Assembly (NCBI RefSeq): GCF_033343995.1
Contig: NZ_CP137573.1
Location: forward strand, 1,736,001 to 1,800,000
Source of the DNA: Streptomyces sp. HUAS YS2
GTDB lineage: Bacteria; Actinomycetota; Actinomycetes; Streptomycetales; Streptomycetaceae
Length of the DNA stretch: 64,000 bases
Direction: 5' to 3'
Below, in pieces: positions 23,812-31,979 of this stretch. The notes beneath the pieces are model-generated. The model had not been told where the DNA came from. It searched no databases and saw nothing but the letters and a program-made list of their open reading frames with translations. Positions within the stretch are counted from its first letter, which is position 1. The number at the start of each line of letters is the position of its first letter. The position numbers were made by a program, and so were the translations under genes.

Positions 23812-24777
23812 ATGACCCACGACCGCACCCTCCGCGTCGCCCTGGCCGGCGGCGGCGCCTTCGGCGCCAAGCACGCGGCCGCGCTCCGGCGGATCGAGGG
23901 CGTCGAGGTGGCCGCCGTGGTGAGCAGCTCCCTCGACCGGGCCCGGAAGTTCGCCGCCGAGCAGGGCATCGGCCGCGGGGTGGCCTCCCTCGACGAGGTC
24001 CTCGCCATGGACGACATCGACGCCGTCGTCCTGGCCACCCCGACGCAGATGCACGCCTCGCAGACGCTGGCCTGTCTCGCAGCGGGCAAGCACGTCCAGA
24101 CCGAGATCCCGCTGGCCGACTCCCTCGCGGACGCCGAGGCGTGCCAGGCGGCGCAGGAGCGCACCGGACTGGTCGCGATGGTGGGCCACACCCGCCGCTT
24201 CAACCCGAGTCACCAGTGGGTGCGGCGCCGGATCCGGGCCGGCGAGTACAACATCCAGCAGATGGACGTGCAGACGTACTTCTTCCGGCGCACCAACCTC
24301 AACGCGCTCGGGCAGCCGCGCTCGTGGACGGACCACCTGCTGTGGCACCACGCCGCGCACACCGTCGACCTGTTCGCGTACCAGACGGGCTCGCCGATCG
24401 TGCAGGCCCACGCGATCCAGGGCCCGATCCACCCCGAGCTGGGCATCGCGATGGACATGTCGATCCAGTTGCGAACGGAGAGCGGCGCCCTCTGCACCCT
24501 GTCGCTGTCGTTCAACAACGACGGGCCGCTCGGCACGTTCTTCCGCTACATCGGCGACACCGGCACGTACATCGCCCGGTACGACGACCTGTTCACGGGC
24601 AAGGACGAGCCGATCGACGTGAGCGGCGTCGACGTGTCGATGGACGGCATCGAGCTCCAGGACCGGGAGTTCGTCGCCGCGATCCGCGAGGGGCGCGAGC
24701 CGAACTCCTCCATCGCCCAGGTGTTGCCCTGCTACCGGACGCTGGCGTCGCTGGAGCAGCAGCTCGCCGCCTTCTGA
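23812..24777 (+). CDS. ligC: 4-carboxy-2-hydroxymuconate-6-semialdehyde dehydrogenase (LigC type)
   Basis: A 321-residue Gfo/Idh/MocA-fold dehydrogenase that oxidises CHMS (as hemiacetal) to PDC using NAD(P)+. The nucleotide site is ALAGGGAFGAKHAAALRR, followed by VLATPTQMHASQTLACLAAGKHVQTEIPLADS with the substrate-binding region, MVGHTRRFNPSHQW, and DHLLWHHAAHTVDLFAYQTG, which fits LigC/PmdC proteins. It is the last gene of the operon, 1 bp after the dioxygenase gene, and is followed by a strong hairpin. Confidence 0.92.
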   Translation: MTHDRTLRVALAGGGAFGAKHAAALRRIEGVEVAAVVSSSLDRARKFAAEQGIGRGVASLDEVLAMDDIDAVVLATPTQMHASQTLACLAAGKHVQTEIPLADSLADAEACQAAQERTGLVAMVGHTRRFNPSHQWVRRRIRAGEYNIQQMDVQTYFFRRTNLNALGQPRSWTDHLLWHHAAHTVDLFAYQTGSPIVQAHAIQGPIHPELGIAMDMSIQLRTESGALCTLSLSFNNDGPLGTFFRYIGDTGTYIARYDDLFTGKDEPIDVSGVDVSMDGIELQDREFVAAIREGREPNSSIAQVLPCYRTLASLEQQLAAF

Positions 24778-24788
24778 GGCTCCCGCGG

Positions 24789-24810
24789 GGAGCGGCCGGT
24801 CGGCCGCTCC
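24789..24810. terminator. Bidirectional terminator after the protocatechuate operon
   Basis: GGAGCGGCCG (24789-24798) and CGGCCGCTCC (24801-24810) are perfect complements two bases apart, so about a 9-bp stem with a 4-nt loop. It lies between the convergent ligC and acyl-CoA dehydrogenase genes and can end both transcripts. Confidence 0.7.
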
Positions 24811-24821
24811 TCCCCGTCCGG

Positions 24822-25976
24822 CTAGTGCGCGGCCGCCGACAGCTGGCGGCTGATCACCAGGCGCTGGATCTGGTTCGTGCCCTCGAAGATCTGCATGATC
24901 TTCGCCTCGCGCATGTAGCGCTCGACCGGGAAGTCCCGGGTGTAGCCGTAGCCGCCGAGGACCTGGACCGCGTCGGTGGTCACCTTCATGGCGGTGTCGG
25001 TGGCGATCAGCTTGGCCGCGCTGGCCTGGCGGCCGAAGGGGCGGCCGAGGTCGCGGCGGCGGGCCGCGTCGAGGTAGGTGGCGCGGGCGGAGTCGACGGC
25101 CGCGGCCATGTCGGCGAGCAGGAAGCCGAGGCCCTGGTGGTCGACGATCTTCCGGCCGAAGGTGGTGCGCTCGTTGGCGTACGCGACGGCCGCGTCGAGG
25201 GCGGCTTGGGCGAGGCCGGTGGCGCAGGCGGCGATGCCGAGCCGGCCGCAGTCGAGGGCGCTGAACGCGATCTGGAGGCCCTGGCCCTCCTCGCCGATGC
25301 GGCGGTCCGCGTCGAGCAGCGCGCCGTCCCAGTGGGCGGAGGTGGTGGGGACCGCCTGCAGGCCCATCTTGCGTTCCGGCTTGCCGAAGGTGAGCCCGGA
25401 GGTCGCGCCGGGGGCCAGGAAGCAGGAGATGCCGCGGCTGCCCGGGGCGGTGCGGGCGAACAGGGAGTAGAACCCGGCCTTGCCACCGTGGGTGATCCAG
25501 GCCTTGTTGCCGGTGATCCGGTACGCGGAGCCGTCGGTGGTCCGCTCCGCCTTGCAGGCGAGGGCGGCGGCGTCGGAGCCGGCCTGCGGCTCGGAGAGGC
25601 TGTAGCCGCCGACGCGCTCGCCGGCGAGCATGGCCGGGAGCCAGCGCTCCTTCTGCTCGGGCGTGCCGAAGGCGTGCAGCGGGTGGCAGGCGAGGGTGTG
25701 GACGCTGGTGGCGACGGCGACGGCCGCCCAGCGGGCCGCGAGCTCCTCCAGGACCTGGAGGTAGACCTCGTACGGCTGGCCTCCGCCGCCGAACTCCTCG
25801 GGGTAGGCCAGGCCGAGCAGCCCTGCCTGGCCGAGGGTGGTGAACAGGCCCTCCGGGTACGACTCGGCGGCCTCGTGCTCGTCCACGCGGGGGGCGAGCT
25901 CCTTGTCGGCGATCTCCCGGGTGAGGGCGATCAGGTCCGCTGCTTCGGGGGTGGGGAGCAGGCGGTCGACGTCCAT
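24822..25976 (-). CDS. Acyl-CoA dehydrogenase
   Basis: A 384-residue enzyme of normal length, start ATG at 25976. Seen are GYSLSEPQAGSDAAAL, WITHGGKAGFY, LGFLLADMAAAVDSARATY, VLGGYGYTRDFPVERYMREAK and IFEGTNQIQRLV with the catalytic Glu in FEGTNQ. It differs in many positions from the enzyme at 11660-12811, so the two are not a recent duplication. No ETF gene adjoins it. It is divergent from a TetR gene with a 30-bp inverted repeat between, so it is probably induced by an acyl-CoA or acid. Confidence 0.93.
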   Translation of the reverse strand: MDVDRLLPTPEAADLIALTREIADKELAPRVDEHEAAESYPEGLFTTLGQAGLLGLAYPEEFGGGGQPYEVYLQVLEELAARWAAVAVATSVHTLACHPLHAFGTPEQKERWLPAMLAGERVGGYSLSEPQAGSDAAALACKAERTTDGSAYRITGNKAWITHGGKAGFYSLFARTAPGSRGISCFLAPGATSGLTFGKPERKMGLQAVPTTSAHWDGALLDADRRIGEEGQGLQIAFSALDCGRLGIAACATGLAQAALDAAVAYANERTTFGRKIVDHQGLGFLLADMAAAVDSARATYLDAARRRDLGRPFGRQASAAKLIATDTAMKVTTDAVQVLGGYGYTRDFPVERYMREAKIMQIFEGTNQIQRLVISRQLSAAAH

Positions 25977-26012
25977 GGCGACTCCAGTGGCGCTCGGAGG
26001 AGCAAGAGTGAA

Positions 26013-26042
26013 ACGGTACTGCGAGTGGTACCGCAGTACCGT
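26013..26042. promoter_or_regulatory. TetR operator between acyl-CoA dehydrogenase and TetR genes
   Basis: ACGGTACTGCG (26013-26023) and CGCAGTACCGT (26032-26042) are perfect 11-bp arms separated by 8 bp, 36 bp before the dehydrogenase start and 63 bp before the TetR start. The size is right for one or two TetR dimers acting on both genes. Confidence 0.7.
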
Positions 26043-26105
26043 CGAGAGTAGCGCAGGCGGTGTCCGACGTAACCCCCCGAACGGGTAGCCCGGCATACTG
26101 TTCGG

Positions 26106-26711
26106 GTGATCGAGACCTCCGCAGCCGACGCACCGAAGCTGACGGGCCGCGGCGCGGCCCGCCGGTCCGAGCTGTTCGAGGAGCTCGTGGCGCTCCTGGT
26201 GACCGAGGGCTTCGCCCACTTCACGCTCGACGACCTCGCGGCGCGCCTGCACTGCTCGAAGCGGACGCTGTACGGACTCGCGGGCAGCAAGGAGCAGCTC
26301 GTCCGGGCCGCGGTGGTGCACTTCTTCCGGCGGGCGACGAAGCGGGTCGAGGCGGTCCTGGCCGCGCAGACCGACCCGGCCGGCCGGCTCGCCGCCTATC
26401 TGCGCGCGGTCGCGGCCGAGCTGGCCCCGCTCTCGCCCCGGTTCTTCGACGACGTGGCGGCCTTCGAGCCCGCCGCCGAGGTGTACGAGCGCAACACCCG
26501 GGCGGCCGCGGGGCGGGTGCAGCAGCTGATCGAGGAGGGCGTGCGGGCCGGGACCTTCCGCGAGGTGCACGTGGCGTTCGCCGCGGACGTCATCGCCTCC
26601 GTGATGGTACGGATCCAGCAGCGCCAGGTGGCGGCGGCGACCGGCCTCAAGGACGCGGAGGCGTACGAGCAGCTCGCGGAGCTGCTGCTGAGCGGCCTCC
26701 GCAAGGGCTGA
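26106..26711 (+). CDS. TetR family transcriptional regulator (201 aa)
   Basis: TetR protein with the HTH at residues 18-63 (RSELFEELVALLVTEGFAHFTLDDLAARLHCSKRTLYGLAGSKEQL). The signature CSKRTLY and the TetR_C-like tail (FFDDVAAFEPAAEVYERN) fit regulators of fatty-acid genes. The GTG at 26106 has no strong ribosome binding site, so the mRNA may be leaderless. It is divergent from the acyl-CoA dehydrogenase and probably binds the inverted repeat at 26013-26042. Confidence 0.88.
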   Translation: MIETSAADAPKLTGRGAARRSELFEELVALLVTEGFAHFTLDDLAARLHCSKRTLYGLAGSKEQLVRAAVVHFFRRATKRVEAVLAAQTDPAGRLAAYLRAVAAELAPLSPRFFDDVAAFEPAAEVYERNTRAAAGRVQQLIEEGVRAGTFREVHVAFAADVIASVMVRIQQRQVAAATGLKDAEAYEQLAELLLSGLRKG

Positions 26712-26968
26712 CGCGGCCGTTCCGGCGTCGCCCGGCCGGTTCGCGACCCCCGTGCGGCGGCGCATGCGAGGCGACAACGAAATCCGCAGCCGCGCCATCG
26801 AAAGCAAGGAAAGCGGTCGCTCATCTTGTCCATATCTCAAGAATGTGCGGCCTTCACCTTGTGAAACAACGGGCGCCTGAGGAAGATCGTGCGGCCGGCC
26901 GGAGCATGACGGCCGGCCCTCCCCCACTTCCCCATGTTCCTGGTTCCTTCGCCGGAGAGGCGCGTCCG

Positions 26969-28501
26969 TTGAGCAACAGGCCCGACACCGAGGGCGGCGG
27001 TGGCCTGCGGGCCGGCGCCCTGGGCACTTTCGATTCGGTGGTGATGGCGGTCGTCGGATGCGGCCCCGCCTACGCCGTGGCCGGGATCGTCCCGCTGGTC
27101 GTCGCCACCGCCGGTCTCGCCGCCCCGGCCGTCCTGCTGTTCTGCGCGATCCCCATGATCGGGATCGCGCTGGCCTTCCGTCACCTGGGCCGGCTCGACG
27201 TCAACGCCGGCGCCTCGTACAGCTGGGTGGCCCGCTCGCTGCACCCACTGCTCGGCTTCCTGAGCGGCTGGGCGGTGCTCTGCTCGACCACCGTCTTCCT
27301 CGTCTCGGCGACGGTGCCGGCCGGTGAGGCGACGCTCTCCCTCGTCTCCCCCGGGCCGGCCCACGACACCGGCTTGACGGTCGTGATCGGCGTCGGCTGG
27401 TTCCTGCTCATGGCCCTGGTGGCGGCGCGCGGCAGCCGGTTCGGCACGCTCGCCCGGACGACGCTCGGAGCCGTCCAGCTGGCGCTGTTGCTGCTCTTCG
27501 CCGTGGCCGGTCTCCTCGCCGACGACAAGGCCGCCGAGTTCTCGTTCTCCTGGTTGGGATTCGGCCACTTCGCCGGTCCGGACGCCTTCGTCGCGGGCGC
27601 GCTCGTCGCCGGCGTGACGTACTGGGGCTGGGACGTCACCAGCAACCTCAGCGAGGAGACCCGCGACAGCCGACGCACCTCCGGTCTCGGCGGTCTCATC
27701 GGCGTGACGCTGACGGGTGCGGTCTTCGTGCTCTTCACCGTGTCGGCGCTGGGCGTCCTCGGCCCGACGGCGATCGCGGACGACCCGGCCGGGTACCTCT
27801 CCGCGCTCGGCCAGAGCATCTGGCCGGGCTGGGGCGGCCGACTGCTGGCCCTCGCCGTCCTGTTGTCCACCGTCTCCACCCTGGAGCTGGCGCTCCTCTC
27901 GGCCAGCCGGACGCTGTTCGCCATGGGCCGCGACCGCACGCTGCCGCGGATCTTCGGCCGCACCCACCCCGAGTGGCGCACACCCTGGGTCGCCACCCTC
28001 ACCGTCGCGGCGGTCGCGGTGCTCCTCCTCGTGGCCGCCCTGACGGCCGGATCCGGTGCGGAATTCATCGCGAGCGCGGTGTCCGGCGTGGGCCTGCACA
28101 TCGCGTTCTACTACGCGCTCGCGGGGCTCGCGGTCGTCGTCGTCCATCGCACGGTGCTCTTCTCCTCGGCGGGCACGCTGTTCTTCGTCGGTCTGTGGCC
28201 CCTCGGTGGCGCGGTGTTCATGGGCTGGATCTTCGTCGAGTCAGTGCCCGCGCTGAACGCCCAGGCGCTCGGCATCGGACTCGGAGCCCTGGCGCTCGGA
28301 CTCGTCCCGATGTCCCTCACCTGGTTCCAGGGCCGGAGCTACTACCGGCCGCGGCCGCTCGTCCCGCTCTCCGGCCACCCCGAACACACCGAGGCGACCG
28401 ACGAGTTCGTCGCCTTCGACGCGTTCGGCGGCGGGGCGGCGGCCCGGCCGGCGTCCAGGGGCGGCTCCTCCGGACGGGACGACGTCCTCTCCGACTTCTG
28501 A
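26969..28501 (+). CDS. APC family permease (amino-acid/polyamine type)
   Basis: An integral membrane transporter of about 510 residues with roughly 12 hydrophobic segments. It starts with the family's first helix (GALGTFDSVVMAVVGCGPAYAVAGIVP), then GASYSWVARSLHPLLGFLSGW and a helix-6 region VTYWGWDVTSNLSEETRDSRRTSG, and ends in a hydrophilic tail. I chose the TTG at 26969 because GGAGAGG lies 8 bp upstream; an ATG at 26906 in frame lacks proper spacing. The 257 bp upstream contain a GGCCGGCC-based hairpin near 26890-26920 but no gene. The substrate is unknown. The downstream protein starts 24 bp later. Confidence 0.85.
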   Translation: MSNRPDTEGGGGLRAGALGTFDSVVMAVVGCGPAYAVAGIVPLVVATAGLAAPAVLLFCAIPMIGIALAFRHLGRLDVNAGASYSWVARSLHPLLGFLSGWAVLCSTTVFLVSATVPAGEATLSLVSPGPAHDTGLTVVIGVGWFLLMALVAARGSRFGTLARTTLGAVQLALLLLFAVAGLLADDKAAEFSFSWLGFGHFAGPDAFVAGALVAGVTYWGWDVTSNLSEETRDSRRTSGLGGLIGVTLTGAVFVLFTVSALGVLGPTAIADDPAGYLSALGQSIWPGWGGRLLALAVLLSTVSTLELALLSASRTLFAMGRDRTLPRIFGRTHPEWRTPWVATLTVAAVAVLLLVAALTAGSGAEFIASAVSGVGLHIAFYYALAGLAVVVVHRTVLFSSAGTLFFVGLWPLGGAVFMGWIFVESVPALNAQALGIGLGALALGLVPMSLTWFQGRSYYRPRPLVPLSGHPEHTEATDEFVAFDAFGGGAAARPASRGGSSGRDDVLSDF

Positions 28502-28525
28502 CCCTCCGACTCCTGGAGCACGCCC

Positions 28526-29470
28526 ATGTCCGCCTGGCTGCGCCGCAGTTCACGCAAGCTCGTCTACGACCCCGCCCACGGCGACCGCGCGCTCGCCGAC
28601 GGCTGCCAGGACATGCTGATGGGCCGGTGGGAGGGTGCCCGCGAACTGCTCGCCGAGCAGCCGTACGACGACTGGGACCGCCGCGCGCACCGCGTCCGAC
28701 TGCTGGCCGACGCGGCGGCCGGGCTGCGCACCGTGGACGTGTGGCACGCGGCCGAGCCCGGCAGCCCGGACGCCGCCGTGCTGCGCGCCGAGACCGAGGT
28801 GATGCGGATGTTCGCCGCCGCGCGCTCCGGCACCTCACCGGCTGCGGACGTCCTCGACGGGGCGGCGCGGCTCTGCCTCCGGGCCTCCGAACTCGCCCCC
28901 GCCGACCCCCAGCCCTGGGGCTCGCTGATCGCGCTCGGCCGGCTGTACCCGGCCGGGCACAACGACATGGGGCGCTGGTGGCAGGAGCTTCGCACCCGGG
29001 ACCCGTACCACCGGGAGGGCCACCACCAGGCGCTGCGCTACCTGTCCGCCCGCTGGCACGGCTCGCACGGCGAGGCGCAGAACTTCGCCTGGGACACGGT
29101 GGATTACGCGCCGCCCGGCTCACCGCTGACCGTGCTGCCGCTGGTCGCCCGCGCGGAGCACTACCGCTACCGGCTGGAGCACGAGGGCCGGACCGCGATC
29201 GGGCTGACGTACCACTGGAACGGCGAACGGGCGCAGTGGGACCTGCGCGTGACACTGGAGAAGTGGATCGGCGCGCGCACCACGGAGTACGCGCAGGACG
29301 TCCCCGACCTCAACCACCTGGCGCACGCGCTGGTCAACGCGGGCCGCAAGGAGGAGGCCGGGGACGTCTTCCGGCTGCTCGCGAACCGTGCGACCAAGGT
29401 GCCGTGGTCGTACACGGGCGACCCGGAGCAGCTGTTCACGTTCTGGCGGGACGAGGCACTGGCGGTCTGA
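28526..29470 (+). CDS. Conserved-looking hypothetical protein (314 aa), TPR-like
   Basis: I do not recognise a named family. The protein is helical and Ala/Leu/Arg-rich without a signal peptide or membrane span. Segments such as LCLRASELAPADPQPWGSLIALGRLYPA and LAHALVNAGRKEEAGDVFRLLAN look like tetratricopeptide-type helical pairs, and EGHHQALRYLSARWHGSHGEAQNFAW contains several histidines. It is probably co-transcribed with the APC permease 24 bp upstream, perhaps as a cytosolic partner. Its stop codon is the first arm of a hairpin shared with the convergent GH6 gene. Confidence 0.75.
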   Translation: MSAWLRRSSRKLVYDPAHGDRALADGCQDMLMGRWEGARELLAEQPYDDWDRRAHRVRLLADAAAGLRTVDVWHAAEPGSPDAAVLRAETEVMRMFAAARSGTSPAADVLDGAARLCLRASELAPADPQPWGSLIALGRLYPAGHNDMGRWWQELRTRDPYHREGHHQALRYLSARWHGSHGEAQNFAWDTVDYAPPGSPLTVLPLVARAEHYRYRLEHEGRTAIGLTYHWNGERAQWDLRVTLEKWIGARTTEYAQDVPDLNHLAHALVNAGRKEEAGDVFRLLANRATKVPWSYTGDPEQLFTFWRDEALAV

Positions 29471-29488
29471 GCCGGCTCAGCCGGCTCA
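29468..29488. terminator. Bidirectional terminator built from two stop codons
   Basis: TGAGCCGGC (29468-29476) and GCCGGCTCA (29480-29488) are perfect 9-bp arms around a TCA loop. The left arm begins with the TGA of the plus-strand gene and the right arm ends with the stop codon of the minus-strand GH6 gene. Confidence 0.65.
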
Positions 29489-30643
29489 CACCGTCGGCAG
29501 GGCGGGGACGGCCAGCCGGACGAGTTCCAGGGCCTGGGCGGGGAACCACTCGCCGGCCGCGGGGTCGGCCGTCCGGCGCTCCGGGTCCAGCGGACCGGCC
29601 GTACCGCGCAGGCAGAGGCCGTCGGACTCCCCCGGCGTCTTGATCCAGAGCCGGGCGTCGTGCAGCGGGTCCCCGGTGGCCGCGGTCGGGCGGGCCCCGA
29701 CGCCGCGGCCGGGCGGGTTGCACCAGTCCTGCGGGTCGCTGTACCTGCCGGCCGGCGCGGTCCACGGGCCGCGGCCGTTGCGGCTCGAGTCGGTGACGAA
29801 GTGCCGGACGCCGGGGTGCCGCGCGAGCCAGTCGCGCGCGGTCCGCGGGTCCGTCCGCTGGTTCGGACAGGCCGCGGGATCGCCGCCGGCCGTCGCGTGC
29901 CCGAGGCAGGACGAGATCAGCCGGCCGTACCAGGTGCTCGCGGCGTCGGTGTGGTGGTTCGAGACGTTGACGGCGAAGCCGGTCGCGCGCTCGGCCCCGG
30001 CCCTGATCAGGCGCGCCACCAGCGAGTTGACGGTGTGCCAGCCGGGATGCCCGGCGTCGAGGTAGACCCTGGTCCCGGCGAGGGGTTCGAGGGTGTCGAC
30101 GGCGTAGCCGAGTTCGGCGTAGCGGGCGGCGGTCCGGGTGCCGGCCGCGTCGTCCTGGCCGCAGTCGGAGGGGAGCAGGGCGAGCCCGTCCGGCTCCAGG
30201 ACGACCAGCGCCGGACTCGCGCCGATACCGCGCGCCACGGCGTCGATCCAGGCGCGGTACGCGGCGGTGGTGCCGACGCCGCCGCCGGAGTAACCGGCGC
30301 AGTCCCGGCCGGGGATGTCGTAGACGACGAAGACCGGAACGGTCCCCTCGCGGGCGGCGGCACGCACGGTGTCGCGCGCCTCGGCCTCGGTCTCGGCGGC
30401 GCCCCCGTCGCCGAGCCAGACGGCGTGCGGGGTCCGGATCATCGCGAGCAGCCCGGCGGCGTCGCTCCGCTCGCCGCGCGCGAGGAGTTCGCGGTACTGG
30501 GCGTACGCGGCCGACGTGTGCGCGGGCGTGTGGAAGCGGACCGGGGCGGGCCCGTCCGCCGTCGCGGTCCCGGGCGCGGCCGGCAGGAACGCGGCCGCCA
30601 GGGCGAGGGCGAGCACGGCGGCGGAGGTGAGGCTGCGGCGCAT
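29486..30643 (-). CDS. Secreted glycoside hydrolase family 6 protein (cellulase type)
   Basis: A 385-residue exported GH6 enzyme. Residues 1-30 are a Sec signal (MRRSLTSAAVLALALAAAF). Seen are VFVVYDIPGRDCAGYSGGG (catalytic Asp region), VVLEPDGLALLPSDC, VYLDAGHPGWH, VNVSNHHTD, FVTDSSRNGRGPW, and LWIKTPGESDGLC, which are the family's active-site landmarks and disulfide cysteines. There is no carbohydrate-binding module. The ATG at 30643 has GAAGGACGG upstream. GH6 enzymes cut beta-1,4-glucan; whether this is an endo- or exo-enzyme is not clear from sequence alone. Confidence 0.9.
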   Translation of the reverse strand: MRRSLTSAAVLALALAAAFLPAAPGTATADGPAPVRFHTPAHTSAAYAQYRELLARGERSDAAGLLAMIRTPHAVWLGDGGAAETEAEARDTVRAAAREGTVPVFVVYDIPGRDCAGYSGGGVGTTAAYRAWIDAVARGIGASPALVVLEPDGLALLPSDCGQDDAAGTRTAARYAELGYAVDTLEPLAGTRVYLDAGHPGWHTVNSLVARLIRAGAERATGFAVNVSNHHTDAASTWYGRLISSCLGHATAGGDPAACPNQRTDPRTARDWLARHPGVRHFVTDSSRNGRGPWTAPAGRYSDPQDWCNPPGRGVGARPTAATGDPLHDARLWIKTPGESDGLCLRGTAGPLDPERRTADPAAGEWFPAQALELVRLAVPALPTV

Positions 30644-30801
30644 GAACCGTCCTTCGACGGACCGGGAGGGCAGAAACGTTCCGAGGCGAACGCTCCGAGG
30701 AGCCTTCCGCCCCGGGTACCCGGATTCAAGCTCCGCCACCACCCGGCGGGCGCGCGGGCGCACCGCACGCTCCGCCGAAGGGAGGACGCGGGAAGGGGCC
30801 G

Positions 30802-31938
30802 CTACGCGACCGAACCGATCCGGCCGGCCGGCGGGCGGGGGCCGTCGTGGTGGATCGGGGTGTGGGCGCCGGTCAGGGAGACTCCGCTGCCGCCGCGCCG
30901 GTTGGCGACGATCTCCGCGCCGATGGACAGCGCGGTCTCCTCGGGGGTGCGGGCGCCCAGGTCGAGGCCTATCGGGGAGCGCAGCCGGGCGATCTCGAGT
31001 TCGCCCACGCCGACCTCGCGCAGTCGCCTGTTGCGGTCCTCGTGGGTACGGCGGGAGCCCATCGCGCCGACGTAGGCGACGGGAAGTCTCAGGGCCACTT
31101 CGAGCAGCGGGATGTCGAACTTGGCGTCGTGCGTGAGGACACAGAGGACTGTACGGCCGTCGACCTCGGTCGACTCCAGGTAGCGGTGCGGCCACTCGAC
31201 GACGATCTCGTCCGCGTCGGGGAAGCGGGCCGGGGTCGCGAAGACCGGGCGGGCGTCGCACACGGTCACGCGGTAGCCGAGGAACTTGCCGACCCGGACC
31301 AGCGCGGACGCGAAGTCGATGGCGCCGAAGACGATCATGCGGGGGGCCGGGACGGAGGACTCGACCAGCAGGGTCAGCGGCTGCCCGCACCGGCTGCCGT
31401 CCTCGCCGATGGTCACCGTGCCGGTGCGGCCGGCGTCCAGCAGGGCCCGGGCCTCGGCGGCCGCGGTTCGGTCCAGCTCGGGGTGGCCGCCGAGGACACC
31501 CTCGTACGAGCCGTCCGGCCGGACGAGCAGCGCGGTGCCGCGCAGCTCCGCCGGGCCGTCCACGACGCGGGCCAGCGCCGCCTCCTCACCGGAGGCGGCG
31601 GCCGCGAGCGCGGCGGGGAAGACCCCGCCGCGGACCGGGGTGACGAGGATGTCGATGATGCCGCCGCAGGTCAGACCGACCGCGAAGGCGTCCTCGTCGC
31701 TGTAGCCGAACTGCTCGACGACGGTCTCGCCGTCCTCCAGCGCCTGTTGGCACAGCTCGTAGACGGCGCCCTCCACACACCCGCCGGAGACCGAGCCGAT
31801 CGCCGTGCCATCGCTGTCGACGGCGAGCGCGGCGCCGGGCTGCCGGGGCGCGCTCCCGCCGACCGCCACGACGGTGGCGACGGCGAAGTCACGTCCCTGC
31901 TCGACCCACCGGTGCAGCTCTTCGGCGATGTCCAGCAT
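30802..31938 (-). CDS. xdhC: XdhC family molybdenum-cofactor chaperone
   Basis: A 378-residue XdhC/CoxI protein, which binds sulfurated molybdenum cofactor and inserts it into xanthine dehydrogenase-type enzymes. The N-terminal domain has VATVVAVGGSAPRQPGAALAV, SVSGGCVEGAVYELCQQA and LTCGGIIDILV. The C-terminal Rossmann domain has IVFGAIDFASALVRVGKFLGYRVTVCDARPVFATP and YVGAMGSRRTHEDR, then SPIGLDLGARTPEETALSIGAEI. AAGGAG precedes the ATG at 31938. It lies 41 bp downstream of the purine permease, on the same strand as the xanthine dehydrogenase operon. Confidence 0.92.
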   Translation of the reverse strand: MLDIAEELHRWVEQGRDFAVATVVAVGGSAPRQPGAALAVDSDGTAIGSVSGGCVEGAVYELCQQALEDGETVVEQFGYSDEDAFAVGLTCGGIIDILVTPVRGGVFPAALAAAASGEEAALARVVDGPAELRGTALLVRPDGSYEGVLGGHPELDRTAAAEARALLDAGRTGTVTIGEDGSRCGQPLTLLVESSVPAPRMIVFGAIDFASALVRVGKFLGYRVTVCDARPVFATPARFPDADEIVVEWPHRYLESTEVDGRTVLCVLTHDAKFDIPLLEVALRLPVAYVGAMGSRRTHEDRNRRLREVGVGELEIARLRSPIGLDLGARTPEETALSIGAEIVANRRGGSGVSLTGAHTPIHHDGPRPPAGRIGSVA

Positions 31939-31979
31939 CTCGGTCTCCTTGGGGTGTGGGGAGGGCGACGGTACGGCGT

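Noticed and set aside
26060..26968. N-terminal extension of the APC permease frame
   Set aside because: The upstream part overlaps the TetR gene in another frame and lacks membrane segments; the TTG at 26969 has a proper ribosome binding site.
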